Assembly (NCBI RefSeq): GCF_023913755.1
Contig: NZ_JAMXBJ010000040.1
Location: 1-64,000 of the forward strand
Direction of reading: 5' to 3'
Source of the DNA: Pseudarthrobacter cellobiosi
Lineage (GTDB): Bacteria; Actinomycetota; Actinomycetes; Actinomycetales; Micrococcaceae
DNA length: 64,000 nucleotides
Shown: positions 1-7,765 of the stretch, one piece after another
Layout: every line of letters starts with the position of its first letter
How positions within the stretch are numbered: position 1 is the first letter of the stretch
Position numbers and translations under genes: made by a program
The notes under the pieces: generated by a model
What the model saw: only the letters and a program-made list of their open reading frames with translations
What the model was told of the DNA's origin: nothing
Database searches by the model: none

Positions 1-2
1 AA

Positions 3-37
3 AGGCCGGCACCTTTCCAAGACAAGGAAACCGGCCT
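3..37. other. Stem-loop near the left window edge
   Basis: AGGCCGG (3-9) pairs with CCGGCCT (31-37), and TTTCC (14-18) pairs with GGAAA (26-30) inside it, giving an interrupted hairpin. No T-run follows, so it may be the end of an upstream transcript or a leader structure for the sigma gene that starts at 99. Its partner gene lies outside the window. Confidence 0.4.
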
Positions 38-98
38 CGGGCCATTACGGCTCAAACCTGAGGAACCCTCAAACAATTACCGACCCACGCACCTAGGT

Positions 99-749
99 AT
101 GAACCAAATGGGGGAACTTGATACTGAGCTGTGGAAGAGGTGCGCTGAAGATGATCCGGATGCACTTGGAATGTTGTTCGACCGGCACTCGGATGCGGTA
201 TTCCGTTACTGTCTGAGCCGTACCGGGTCCTGGCACGATGCTGAAGAACTGGTCTCTGTCACGTTTCTTGAAGCATGGCGGCAGCGCAAGGGTTTGACCT
301 TGCAGCGGGAATCGCTGCTGCCGTGGCTGTTGGGCGTGGCTACGAACGCGGCACGAAACAGTGCCCGATCTACTCGCAGGTATGAGCAGGTTCTGGGCAC
401 GCTTCCACACTCGTTTTTTGTGCCGGACCATTCCACGGCGACTGATGAGCGGATGGACACTGAACGGCAGGTCAAGGAACTGCTCGAAGGGGCCGCGGAC
501 CTTAGCACTGGTGAGCGGGACGTGCTGCTGTTGTGCGTCATGAACGGCCCCGTCTACGATGCGACCGGCAAAACAGTCGTAGGTGAATTCGTTATCAGCT
601 ATGCGGCCGGAAACTCCGGGGTCAGTGGAGAACCGGCAGTGGAATGCGCGGGAGTTCCGCCGACACTGGGTCCTGGTGAGACATACCTTTGCCCCGGCTT
701 GTCGCCAGTAGAAACGGGATACCCAGCTATCCCCGTGCCTTCCAACTGA
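99..749 (+). pseudogene. ECF sigma factor, truncated and fused to an unrelated tail
   Basis: Residues 1 to about 150 look like an ECF (sigma-70 family) factor: region 2 shows LFDRHSDAVFRYCL followed by DAEELVSVTFLEAW, and the start of region 4 is visible as GERDVLLL near residue 146. A normal protein would continue into the region 4 helix-turn-helix. Instead the frame runs into about 65 residues (from GPVYDATGKTVVGEFV onward) that look like the C-terminal part of a different secreted or hypothetical protein. The -35 recognition helix is therefore missing. I infer a deletion that joined the sigma gene to a downstream gene, leaving a probably non-functional sigma factor. The ATG at 99 is the natural start; region 2 begins shortly after it. 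A sequence-specific fusion with new function is possible but less likely. Confidence 0.65.
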
Positions 750-1114
750 TTCGTCATTGTCGAAGCGCTAGTGCTACCAGAGGAGAGCTTCCCCACCTTT
801 TGCGTTGCGGAGGTTCCGTTCGTGGAACCCTAAACGGGACGAGTTTCTCGATCGGGAAGGATAAACCAAACCTGCACGCTCTTATCAGAGCAGTAATAAC
901 CAAAAGTCGACGGGAAGCTTCACAGGTCGCACTGGCCAGCCTGTCCACCATCAGCGCAGGGCAGTCGGAGGCGATCGCCTTGGCCTACTTCGGCGGGCAG
1001 ACGTACGCGGAAGTCGCCGCGGCCCTGAACCTTAGCCTTCCCGCGGTCAAGGCCCGCATCCGGGACGGCTTCCGCAACCTGCGCCACTCCATGGGGCCGG
1101 CAGGCGCCGACTGA
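689..1114 (+). pseudogene. Remnant of a second sigma factor (region 4 only, SigK-like)
   Basis: The last 70 or so residues of this frame (from about base 895) read as a sigma region 4: LSAGQ-like and AIALAYFGGQTYAEVAAAL followed by LPAVKARIRDGFRNLR, the helix-turn-helix that contacts the -35 box. The GGxTxxEVA...VKxRIRDGxxxLR pattern resembles SigK-type ECF factors. The 65 residues before it match nothing recognisable and no region 2 is present, so this is an N-terminally deleted remnant in a different frame from the sigma fragment at 99. SigK-type factors in other actinobacteria control exported proteins, which fits the envelope genes downstream, but that link is inferred. Confidence 0.6.
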
Positions 1115-1130
1115 AGTCCCCGTGGCGGTC

Positions 1131-1580
1131 CTATTTCACGGTGAGGGTGCCTTTCATGTTGCCGTGGAAGTTGCAGTGGTAGGTGTAAGTCCCCGGTTCG
1201 GTGGGGGCGGTGAAGGTGCCGGTGCCGACCTGGATGTTGGCATCGAACGCGTTGCCGGTGTCAGCGGTGATGGTGTGCGCTTCGATGTCTTCGTTGGTGA
1301 CCGTGATCTCTGCTCCGGGGCTCACGGTGTCCGCACCTTCGTATTTGAAGCCCTTGATCAGGATTTCCGCCGGCGCCGCCGCCGGTGTTGTACCCGTGCG
1401 GGACGTTGAGGGGGCCGGTTCTGTGGTGGCGGCAGGAGCTGACGGGAATTGTTCCGTCAGTGTGGGGGCGGCTGTCGTGTCGGATCCGGAGGTGCCGGGG
1501 TTCCCGCAGCCGGACAAAACCAGCACGACTGCTGCTGCCGCGAGTCCGAGCGCGCTGCCGGTTCTGGTGCTTGTTTTCAT
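1131..1580 (-). CDS. Cupredoxin-domain lipoprotein
   Basis: A 149-residue exported protein. The N-terminus is a lipoprotein signal (VLVLSGCGN), then a Ser/Thr/Pro/Ala-rich linker to about residue 75, then a plastocyanin-like domain starting EILIKGFKYEG. The type 1 copper ligands are visible: His in EAHTITAD, then Cys, His and Met in YHCNFHGNMKGTL. It should therefore bind copper at the outer membrane face, as an electron carrier or copper buffer. The ATG at 1580 has AAAGG about 7 nt upstream; a longer frame is out of place because it overlaps the next lipoprotein. It lies just 3' of that lipoprotein gene and of the sortase gene, all leftward. Confidence 0.85.
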   Translation of the reverse strand: MKTSTRTGSALGLAAAAVVLVLSGCGNPGTSGSDTTAAPTLTEQFPSAPAATTEPAPSTSRTGTTPAAAPAEILIKGFKYEGADTVSPGAEITVTNEDIEAHTITADTGNAFDANIQVGTGTFTAPTEPGTYTYHCNFHGNMKGTLTVK

Positions 1581-1635
1581 GGATAAACCTTTCATGGAAA
1601 CTGCCGGTGGGGTGCCTTTGTTGTGCAGCATCGGG

Positions 1636-2280
1636 TCAGGGGTGTTCGATCCAGCAGGCGAGGATGGTGGTGGAGAGTTGGTAGGCCAGGGCGTTGCGGG
1701 TGATGCTGTCCGGTCCGAGGGTGGCGGGCAGGTCGGTGGCGTCCACGTGCAGGACGAAGCTGTCTTTTTGGAACACCGCCGACCCGTCGCCGGTTTCATA
1801 AGCCGGGAAGCCGAGATTGGCCAGTCCTTCGATCGGTTTGGCGTCCTTTGCGAGGGCTTGGTTCGCGTCAAAGTAGGTGAGCGCGGTGGCCTGGTCCTTC
1901 GCTTCCTGGACGGAGATTTCCAGGTCCCCTTCTTCCAGGTGATAGGTGCAGGTAAAGGTGCTGTCGGCCCAGCTGTTGATGGTGTGTGGGTCCATGTCCA
2001 GGTCCAGGATTGCGGTGAGCCGGTCCATTGGCTGGTCCCCACAGACCATCAGGGCAGCATCGCTGGGCCCGGCGGCTGTGGTGGCGCCAGGTGATGACGA
2101 CCCGTCGTTGTGGTGGCCGCTACCGTGGCTGTCGGTGTGCCCGGCCTCGGGCGAAACTGCCGTGGGGACCGGCGTTGAGAGGTCCGAGGGGGCGGTGACG
2201 GATCCGGCCGCTGTTGCGCAGCCCGAGAGCAGCAGGGCGGACAGGGCCAGGGAGGCCAGCAAGGGCTTGTGCTGTTTCAT
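1636..2280 (-). CDS. Lipoprotein of unknown function
   Basis: A 214-residue protein with a clear lipoprotein signal peptide (LALSALLLSGCAT), followed by a His/Gly/Ser-rich stretch (HTDSHGSGHHNDG) that could bind metal, then a folded domain of about 140 residues with two cysteines (VCGDQP and FTCTYH) and a third near the C-terminus. The layout resembles DUF3558-like actinobacterial lipoproteins, which I cannot confirm by eye. It is co-directional with and between the cupredoxin lipoprotein and the class F sortase. The His-rich stretch beside a copper protein suggests a role in metal handling, which is an inference only. Confidence 0.7.
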   Translation of the reverse strand: MKQHKPLLASLALSALLLSGCATAAGSVTAPSDLSTPVPTAVSPEAGHTDSHGSGHHNDGSSSPGATTAAGPSDAALMVCGDQPMDRLTAILDLDMDPHTINSWADSTFTCTYHLEEGDLEISVQEAKDQATALTYFDANQALAKDAKPIEGLANLGFPAYETGDGSAVFQKDSFVLHVDATDLPATLGPDSITRNALAYQLSTTILACWIEHP

Positions 2281-2330
2281 CGCTTGTTTCCGTCCTGGCC
2301 GCCCCGGTCGTTCGGGTTTGCGGCCGATTG

Positions 2331-3038
2331 TCAGGCTTTGAGGGTGGCGTAGATGACGTAGTTGTCATCGAAGAGGCCGGTGGCGGGGTCGTAGCCGTCG
2401 CAGGTGATCAGCCGCAGCTCGGACCCGGGAGTGTTCCCGTAGACCTCGACGGTGGGGAACTCGTTTTTGGGGTAGAGCGCGCCGCGGTCAACGGTGAACA
2501 CGGCGGTGCTGCCGTCAGCCCGGGAGACGTTGATCTCAGCGCCAGGGGTGAGCTTGCGCAGGTCAGCGAACACACCCTTGTTCCCGCCCAGGGCGTTAAC
2601 ATGGCCCAGTATCACTGACGGGCCACGTTCCCCAGGGGTGGGCGAGCCGTCATACCAGCTGCCAGGTGTTCCGCTCCCGGTGTCCTCCGGTACTTTCAGG
2701 GAGCCGTTTTCTTCCAGCCCCAGGTGGAGAAGGTCCGTCCGGACACCAACCGAGGGAATGCTTAGGGTGACGGGAGCCGAAGCGGCCATTACCGGGGGAA
2801 GCTGCCGTGCGGGCGGGGCCGCCACAGGGGCGGCAGGTGCGGGGGTTGTCGCGGCGGGGGACGGAACCGCGGGAGCGGCGGGCGCCGCCGAGGATGAGAC
2901 CGAGGCGGAGGGAGCAGCTCCGGCAGCCGGGGTGTCGGCGGGTCCGGCCGCGCAGCCGGCCAGGGTCAGCAGGAGCAGAACCCCGGCCGCCGTGGAGGCC
3001 AGGGGGCCTCTGCGGTGGCCGGGGTTCTTGGTTGTCAC
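2331..3038 (-). CDS. Class F sortase (predicted lipoprotein)
   Basis: A 235-residue protein. It has a signal with lipobox (LTLAGC, Cys29), an Ala/Pro-rich linker to about residue 85, and a compact sortase domain to the end. The catalytic His is in VILGHVNALGG (His146) and the catalytic Cys in LRLITCDGYD (Cys213), in the spacing and wording of actinobacterial class F sortases. Such enzymes join LPxTG-like tails to the cell wall. It ends without the C-terminal membrane segment seen in class A-D enzymes. The start is GTG at 3038 with no strong ribosome site visible. It sits 24 bp from a CHRD protein whose C-terminus ends in a membrane segment and RRR tail, a possible substrate. Confidence 0.85.
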   Translation of the reverse strand: MTTKNPGHRRGPLASTAAGVLLLLTLAGCAAGPADTPAAGAAPSASVSSSAAPAAPAVPSPAATTPAPAAPVAAPPARQLPPVMAASAPVTLSIPSVGVRTDLLHLGLEENGSLKVPEDTGSGTPGSWYDGSPTPGERGPSVILGHVNALGGNKGVFADLRKLTPGAEINVSRADGSTAVFTVDRGALYPKNEFPTVEVYGNTPGSELRLITCDGYDPATGLFDDNYVIYATLKA

Positions 3039-3062
3039 AGTATTGATCCGATCAGCCGGTGC

Positions 3063-3827
3063 TTAGGCTGCTGCGTTGCGGCGGCGGACCACGTAGGCGC
3101 CGCCGGCGAGGGCGATCAGGGCCAGGCCCGAACCGATGGCGAGGGCTCCGGTGTCGGTGCCGGTCTCGGTGGCGACACCGGTTGCTGCGCCGCCTGCGGG
3201 CATTTTCATCTGCCCGGCCGTCAAGGTTCCGCACAGCGCGGGGGACGTGGCGGCCAGCGGAAGGGTCGGTGCAAGGTCGGACTTGGCTGCCTGGCCTGCT
3301 GCGCTGAGGGTGGCGGGGTCAAGGCCGTGCACCACCACCACCGCGGTGCCTGCTTCCAGGGCGGCCTTGGTCTCGGCGTTCAGTTCGAACGTGCGGTCAA
3401 CGGTGTAAGCAGCGCCCTGGCCACCGACCTTGAGGTCAAGGCCTGCTGCGGGGCTGGTGTCACCGCTGGTCGAGAGTGTGGTGACGATGGGGCCGTAGAA
3501 CGGGTCGCCTTCGGTAGTGGAGATGACCTGGTCACCGTCCTTATCGGCGGAAGGATCAGGGCAAGTGCCCTGTTTGCCGCCGTGGATGTGCTGGACGTGC
3601 GGATACGGGGCGTCCATGAAGGTCGCGGGCATCCCCGAAACGTTCAGGACAACATGGGCCTGGTTACCCTTGACATCAACAGTGATGGTGCCCGAGCCTG
3701 CGCTGCCATTGAGCTGGCCCAGCGTGGACTGGTAAGACTGGTCCGCTGCCATCGCAGGGGAACCGGACAGGGCAAGAGCGCCCAAAGCGAGGGTGGGGAC
3801 TGCCATAAAGCGAAGTGTCTTATTCAT
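3063..3827 (-). CDS. CHRD-domain surface protein with C-terminal anchor segment
   Basis: A 254-residue exported protein. A cleavable signal peptide ends near SPAMA-AD (residue 28); the CHRD-type domain follows, with the PYPHVQHIHGG motif and Asp-rich ADKDGDQVIS loop that may bind calcium. After about residue 200 comes a Gly/Ala/Thr-rich stalk, then a hydrophobic segment (ALAIGSGLALIALAGGAYVV) and RRR near the C-terminus. This is the topology of a wall-anchored protein but no clear LPxTG is present before the membrane segment (MPAGG is the closest). The ATG at 3827 has GGAGA about 8 nt upstream. The neighbouring class F sortase is transcribed in the same direction. Confidence 0.8.
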   Translation of the reverse strand: MNKTLRFMAVPTLALGALALSGSPAMAADQSYQSTLGQLNGSAGSGTITVDVKGNQAHVVLNVSGMPATFMDAPYPHVQHIHGGKQGTCPDPSADKDGDQVISTTEGDPFYGPIVTTLSTSGDTSPAAGLDLKVGGQGAAYTVDRTFELNAETKAALEAGTAVVVVHGLDPATLSAAGQAAKSDLAPTLPLAATSPALCGTLTAGQMKMPAGGAATGVATETGTDTGALAIGSGLALIALAGGAYVVRRRNAAA

Positions 3828-3999
3828 TGGAAAAATCTCCTCATACACGCGCGTGTGATGTTGGCGCCCCCGGGAAGGGGACACCAGTACTTCGCAACAA
3901 CTCGCGGAAAGGATGGGTGCCGGTGTGGCCGGGTTCACATATTTTTGCGCAGGCTGATGCGGGGAGCAGGCTTTCGGAAGCGGTGACCCCGCGCCGTAT

Positions 4000-4479
4000 T
4001 CAGGCAGCTCCAGTTCCGCGGTGGGGGCCCCTTGACGTTAACCATGAGCCGGGCCGGTTCTTCTGCAGCAGGGCGTATCCGGCCACCGCCAGGGCCCCGG
4101 CGGCAGCTTCGGCAATAGCTGTTATGGTCTTCGCGGTGTACCAGACCGGCTCATACATCGAAGGCAGCGGCCCGATAGCGGGTACCTGGACATACCGGTA
4201 CAGGATGACCGCGGCGAAAGATGCCAGCGCCACCGCGGCGGCGGCCGCGAAAGCCGTCCGTGAACCCTTGAGCAGCACAAACACCGCGGCCAGGACCGCA
4301 GCGCCGGCCTGGATCAGAAACAGGGTGCCTTGCCCGATACCGCCCGGCGCGGCCTGCTGATAGCCCGGGGCGAGCTGGACATGGATCACGGCACTGACCA
4401 GAAGGCCCGCCGCGCCACCGACCCGCAGCACCCACAAGGCGCGCGTCCGTTTGGCCGGATGTAGTTCCGGGCGGTTCAT
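4000..4479 (-). CDS. Small four-helix membrane protein
   Basis: A 159-residue protein with four likely membrane helices: VLRVGGAAGLLVSAVIHVQL, then TLFLIQAGAAVLAAVFVLL, then AFAAAAAVALASFAAVILYRYV and finally TAKTITAIAEAAAGALAVAGYALL. The layout resembles small actinobacterial membrane proteins found beside copper or stress genes; no family can be named with certainty. The ATG at 4479 overlaps the stop of the upstream cupredoxin gene by ATGA, so the two are translationally coupled. That coupling suggests it acts with the cupredoxin at the membrane. Confidence 0.7.
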   Translation of the reverse strand: MNRPELHPAKRTRALWVLRVGGAAGLLVSAVIHVQLAPGYQQAAPGGIGQGTLFLIQAGAAVLAAVFVLLKGSRTAFAAAAAVALASFAAVILYRYVQVPAIGPLPSMYEPVWYTAKTITAIAEAAAGALAVAGYALLQKNRPGSWLTSRGPHRGTGAA

Positions 4480-4742
4480 TTCACGACCAGCGTCCCGGTC
4501 ATCTGCGGATGGAAGCTGCAAATAATTCCGTACTCACCGGCCGCGTCCGGGGCCTGGAAGATCACCGTTGCGCCGCCCGGGACCTCATACTTGAAGTCCC
4601 GAATGGTGATGATCCCTTCAGCTGACGGGGCAGCGGAACTGGCAGCGGGCGGGGCGGACGAATCCCCGCTCGGTGCTGCGCATCCGGTAATGGTTGCCAG
4701 CGACACGACCGCGGCTACGAACCAAATACGAGTGGTTTTCAT
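4476..4742 (-). CDS. Short cupredoxin-like lipoprotein lacking one copper ligand
   Basis: An 88-residue protein with a lipobox (SLATITGCAAP) and a Ser/Ala/Pro linker, followed by only about 45 residues of cupredoxin: IITIRDFKYEVPG joins directly to GATVIFQAPDAAGEYGIICSFHPQMTG. The Cys, His and Met ligands of the C-terminal loop are present, but the strand bearing the first His ligand (EAHTITAD in the paralogue at 1131-1580) is missing. About 30 residues appear to be deleted in frame. It may be a decayed copy, or may bind copper differently. The ATG at 4742 is the natural start, directly ahead of the lysine/arginine-led signal peptide. Its stop overlaps the next gene. Confidence 0.7.
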   Translation of the reverse strand: MKTTRIWFVAAVVSLATITGCAAPSGDSSAPPAASSAAPSAEGIITIRDFKYEVPGGATVIFQAPDAAGEYGIICSFHPQMTGTLVVK

Positions 4743-4982
4743 GACAGACCCCTTCACAAGGGGTGTGTCCTCCACTCGCCGGACGGCGCGCCCATCAGGA
4801 ACCTACCCCGTATCTTATTCGTCACCCCCACCCCCACGGACTGCCGAATGTGGCAGAAGCCTGCCCAACAGACCGGGCGACAAACGAAAGGGGGAGGGGC
4901 CCCACCCATCCCCGTGCAGTTGTGGCGCGAATCACATAAGACTGCCGAACTCCTCGGTGGCCCCTTGATAGGGAGCGAAAAG

Positions 4983-5681
4983 ATGAAAAGAAATTCGAAG
5001 CTGGCTCTTGGCGGAGCGGCAGCAGTGGTACTTACCGCGGTTTCGATGGGGGCAGGCCCTGTCCTGGCCCACAACGGCAAAGCGGCGGAAAAGACCGTGA
5101 CGCTCACCGCTGTGCTGACTGAGCTGAACGGTTCCGGCGCTTCCGGGACCGCCACCGCCGTCGTGAAAAACCAGAAGATCGAACACATCGAGGTCCACGC
5201 TGAGGGCCTGACCCCGGACGCCCCCCATGCCCAGCACATCCACTACGGCAACGATGCCCTGAACGAGTGCCCCACCCTCGCCTTGGATGCCAACTGGGAC
5301 GGGCGTATCAACACCGTTGAAGGCATTCCTGCTTATGGGCCCGTAGTGGTCTCGCTGAATACAACCGGGGATACCACCCCGGCCAGCTTCCTGGATGTCG
5401 CCCGGTTCCCGGTCTCCCATGACGGGAACTATAACTACAGCCGGGACAACATCGAGTTCACCGATGTCGCCGGCACAGGCTACCCCGGTGCAGGCGGTCT
5501 CGGCACAGCCAAGCAGATCGCCGATTCCATCCGGGAAGGTGAAGGCGTCCTCGTCATCCACGGCCTGGACTACGACGGGAACGGGACCTACAACTTCAGT
5601 GATCCTGAAGGTGGCAGCGAACTGACCGATGACCTGCCGGCCGAAGCCACGGACCCGGCCGTGTGCGGCGTCCTGCGCTGA
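4983..5681 (+). CDS. Secreted CHRD-domain protein
   Basis: A 232-residue exported protein. The signal peptide ends near GPVLA-HN (residue 30). The CHRD-like domain shows DAPHAQHIHYG, then a Cys and an Asp-rich loop (LDANWDGRIN), GPVVVSLNTTGDTTPAS and a final VLVIHGLDYDGNGTYN. It is a paralogue of the CHRD protein at 3063-3827 but stops at a Cys-containing VCGVLR, without the stalk, membrane segment or basic tail, so it should be released rather than anchored. GGGAG lies 7 nt upstream of the ATG. It is transcribed divergently from the cupredoxin gene, sharing a 240-bp intergenic region. Confidence 0.8.
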   Translation: MKRNSKLALGGAAAVVLTAVSMGAGPVLAHNGKAAEKTVTLTAVLTELNGSGASGTATAVVKNQKIEHIEVHAEGLTPDAPHAQHIHYGNDALNECPTLALDANWDGRINTVEGIPAYGPVVVSLNTTGDTTPASFLDVARFPVSHDGNYNYSRDNIEFTDVAGTGYPGAGGLGTAKQIADSIREGEGVLVIHGLDYDGNGTYNFSDPEGGSELTDDLPAEATDPAVCGVLR

Positions 5682-6043
5682 TACCCTAACCGGACCGGCC
5701 GCAGCTGGGGGCGGCCAACCCCAAACTCACACCAACTTAGTTCAGGCACGAAGGCGGGCGTCGGGCGCAGAAGACGCGGGACTCATCGACGAAAGACCAC
5801 AGTTCGGGATCGATTCGCGAGGGCAATTCGAAGCGGATGCCCGTGGGGAGCGAAGTAGCCCTTTCCCGCCGCCCGTAAGCCGGTCCTTCACCGGCCCAAG
5901 CGCCACCCAAGATCTCCGGATCACGATCGCCGCGTTTCCGGGGCCTGTCGATTCCCGCAAGACCCGCCCGCAAAAATGCCCTATACGGCGCACTCCTGAG
6001 TCATCAGGTCCGCAGTAAGAATGCCAGGGCCAACAGCCGCGAC
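5682..6043. other. Intergenic stretch without a recognisable gene
   Basis: A 362-bp gap between convergent genes. A GGCCGC / GCGGCC inverted repeat at about 5696-5716 follows the CHRD stop and may act as a weak terminator. The remaining reading frames (for example 78 codons on the minus strand, 5737-5973) show no domain; its PTGIRFELPSRI stretch looks protein-like and could be a fragment of a lost gene, but I cannot assign it. Confidence 0.4.
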
Positions 6044-6811
6044 CTAGACGCTGGCGGCCGCCCCGGACACGCGCACTGCGACCTGCCCGCTCCCCTGCGC
6101 CAGCTGCGAGGCTGCGGCTTCGTCAGCCACCACCGTCACGTGCGGGTGCAGCTGCAGGACCGACCCCGGGCAGTCAGCAGTGACCGGCCCGTTGAGGGCG
6201 GCGGCCAGGATGCCGGCCTTGTCCGCGCCGTTGACCACCAGCAGGAGATGGCGGGCTTCCAGGATGGTGCCCAGACCCTGCGTGATGCAGCGGAGCGGCA
6301 CTTCTTCCGGCGTGCTGAAGTAGCGGGCGTTCGCCTCGCGGGTGCGTTCGGTGAGGACTTCCACGCGGGTCCTCGAATCCAGGGCGGAGCCGGGCTCGTT
6401 GAAGGCCAGGTGGCCGTTGTGGCCGATGCCGAGGATCTGCACATCAATGCCTCCGGCGCCGGCAATAGCGGCGTCGTAGTCAGCGGCGGCAGCCTCGGGA
6501 TCGGTGGCGCTTCCGTCCGGCACGGCAACGTTGGCGGGATCCAGGTGCAGCCGCTCCGTCACTTCGCGACGGACAACTTCGGCGTAGCTTTCGGGGTGTC
6601 CGGCGGGGAGGCCCACGTACTCGTCGAGGGCAAAGGCCCGGACGGAGGACATGTCGGGCCGGTGGTTGGCGAGCGCCGCGTAGATGGGCAGCGGCGATCC
6701 TCCCGTGGCCACGCCCAGGACGGCGTCGGGCTTGCTGCGGATGACGGCAGCGAGGATCCCGGCGGCTACGGAACCGGTGGCTGAGGCGGTAGGCACAACG
6801 AAAATTTCCAC
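6044..6811 (-). CDS. nagB: Glucosamine-6-phosphate deaminase
   Basis: A 255-residue enzyme that converts glucosamine 6-phosphate to fructose 6-phosphate and ammonia, feeding amino sugars into glycolysis. Family motifs are in order: the phosphate-binding GVATGGSPLPIY (about 33-44), the catalytic Asp region ALDEYVGLP, and GIGHNGHLAFNEPGS with the catalytic His. Length matches bacterial NagB. The start is GTG at 6811. It lies 71 bp downstream of a FadR-type GntR regulator gene in the same direction, so that regulator probably controls it and an amino sugar derivative may be the effector. Confidence 0.93.
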   Translation of the reverse strand: MEIFVVPTASATGSVAAGILAAVIRSKPDAVLGVATGGSPLPIYAALANHRPDMSSVRAFALDEYVGLPAGHPESYAEVVRREVTERLHLDPANVAVPDGSATDPEAAAADYDAAIAGAGGIDVQILGIGHNGHLAFNEPGSALDSRTRVEVLTERTREANARYFSTPEEVPLRCITQGLGTILEARHLLLVVNGADKAGILAAALNGPVTADCPGSVLQLHPHVTVVADEAAASQLAQGSGQVAVRVSGAAASV

Positions 6812-6882
6812 AACAGGGGCACTCTCTACGAAAAAGGCAGGGCTAAGTCCGCCCGAGGCGTGGGCGGCGAAGGGAAAACAGG

Positions 6883-7614
6883 CTAGGCGGCCGCGACATC
6901 CTTGAGTTTCAGGCGGATGCCGTCAAAGTGGCGCTGCAGGCGTTCGGACGCAAGAGCCTTGTCCTTGTTGGCCACGGCCTCGAAGATGTCCCAGTGGTCC
7001 TGCGTCTGCTGCTCGAGGTTGACCGGGCCGGTACCGATGGCCAGGTGGATCTTGCGGTAAACCTGCCAGAACACATCCATGAGGTTGATCAGCAGCTCAT
7101 TGTTCAGGGGGGCGTACAGGCGGCGGTGGAATTCGGCGTCGTGCTCATGCAGCGGCTCCCCCTTCTTGGCCGCGTCCTCCAAGGCTTCCATGGTGGCCCG
7201 CAGATCAGCCACGTGCTCGTCGGTGAGCAGGTCAATGGCCGGTCCGATCAGCCCGGACTCGAGGGCCTGGCGGACATCGATGAGCTCCATGGCTTCCTCG
7301 CCCTTGTGGCGGAGAGACAGCCGGCCGCGGAACGTCAGGCCGGACACCAGGGCGCTGAAGTTGTTGGGTGCAACGAACATGCCAAAGCCATGCCGGATCT
7401 CGATGACGCCCAGTGCCTGCAGTACTTTCAGGGACTCGCGGACGGTGTTTCGGCCCACGCCGAGTTCGGCGGAGAGCTCACTTTCGGTGGGCAGCGCGTC
7501 ACCGACGTCAAGGCCGCGGTCCAGAATGAGGTCCATGATCCGCGTCTGCAGGGCATGCGAACGGAGCTGCGCACTGAAACGGGCGGGCGATACTTCTTGC
7601 GATGCGATGGCCAC
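6883..7614 (-). CDS. FadR-subfamily GntR transcriptional regulator
   Basis: A 243-residue protein. The winged helix lies at about residues 20-85 (GDALPTESELSAELGVGRNTVRESLKVL is the recognition region), and an all-helical FCD effector domain at about 95-230, with Asp/His residues (HDAEFHRRL and later HWDIFEAV) in the usual metal-binding places. It starts with GTG at 7614, preceded by GGAGGAG. It is first in a leftward unit with nagB. A palindrome at 7687-7704 upstream of it is a likely autoregulatory operator. Confidence 0.88.
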   Translation of the reverse strand: MAIASQEVSPARFSAQLRSHALQTRIMDLILDRGLDVGDALPTESELSAELGVGRNTVRESLKVLQALGVIEIRHGFGMFVAPNNFSALVSGLTFRGRLSLRHKGEEAMELIDVRQALESGLIGPAIDLLTDEHVADLRATMEALEDAAKKGEPLHEHDAEFHRRLYAPLNNELLINLMDVFWQVYRKIHLAIGTGPVNLEQQTQDHWDIFEAVANKDKALASERLQRHFDGIRLKLKDVAAA

Positions 7615-7686
7615 GTGGGTCTCCTCCTTGCCGCGCTTAGGGGTCGCGACTTGTCCTACATCTCAAGGGTACAGGAGATGGGACGT

Positions 7687-7704
7687 CCAATGTCTAGATA
7701 TTGG
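7687..7704. promoter_or_regulatory. Candidate GntR operator upstream of the nagB regulator
   Basis: CCAATGTCTAGATATTGG is an 18-bp near-perfect palindrome (one mismatched pair) 73 bp upstream of the regulator start. A second inverted repeat, CATCTC (7659-7664) with GAGATG (7675-7680), lies between. Either could bind the GntR protein. No nearby -10/-35 pair is convincing. Confidence 0.45.
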
Positions 7705-7765
7705 GAACGTATTTTTTGAGCAGTGCCAACCCTGAGGGACCGAATCTAACCCAGGAGCGCCGAAT

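Noticed and set aside
5737..5973. A 78-codon minus-strand frame that might be a transposase remnant
   Set aside because: A few residues look protein-like but no catalytic motif, terminal repeats or target duplication can be seen.
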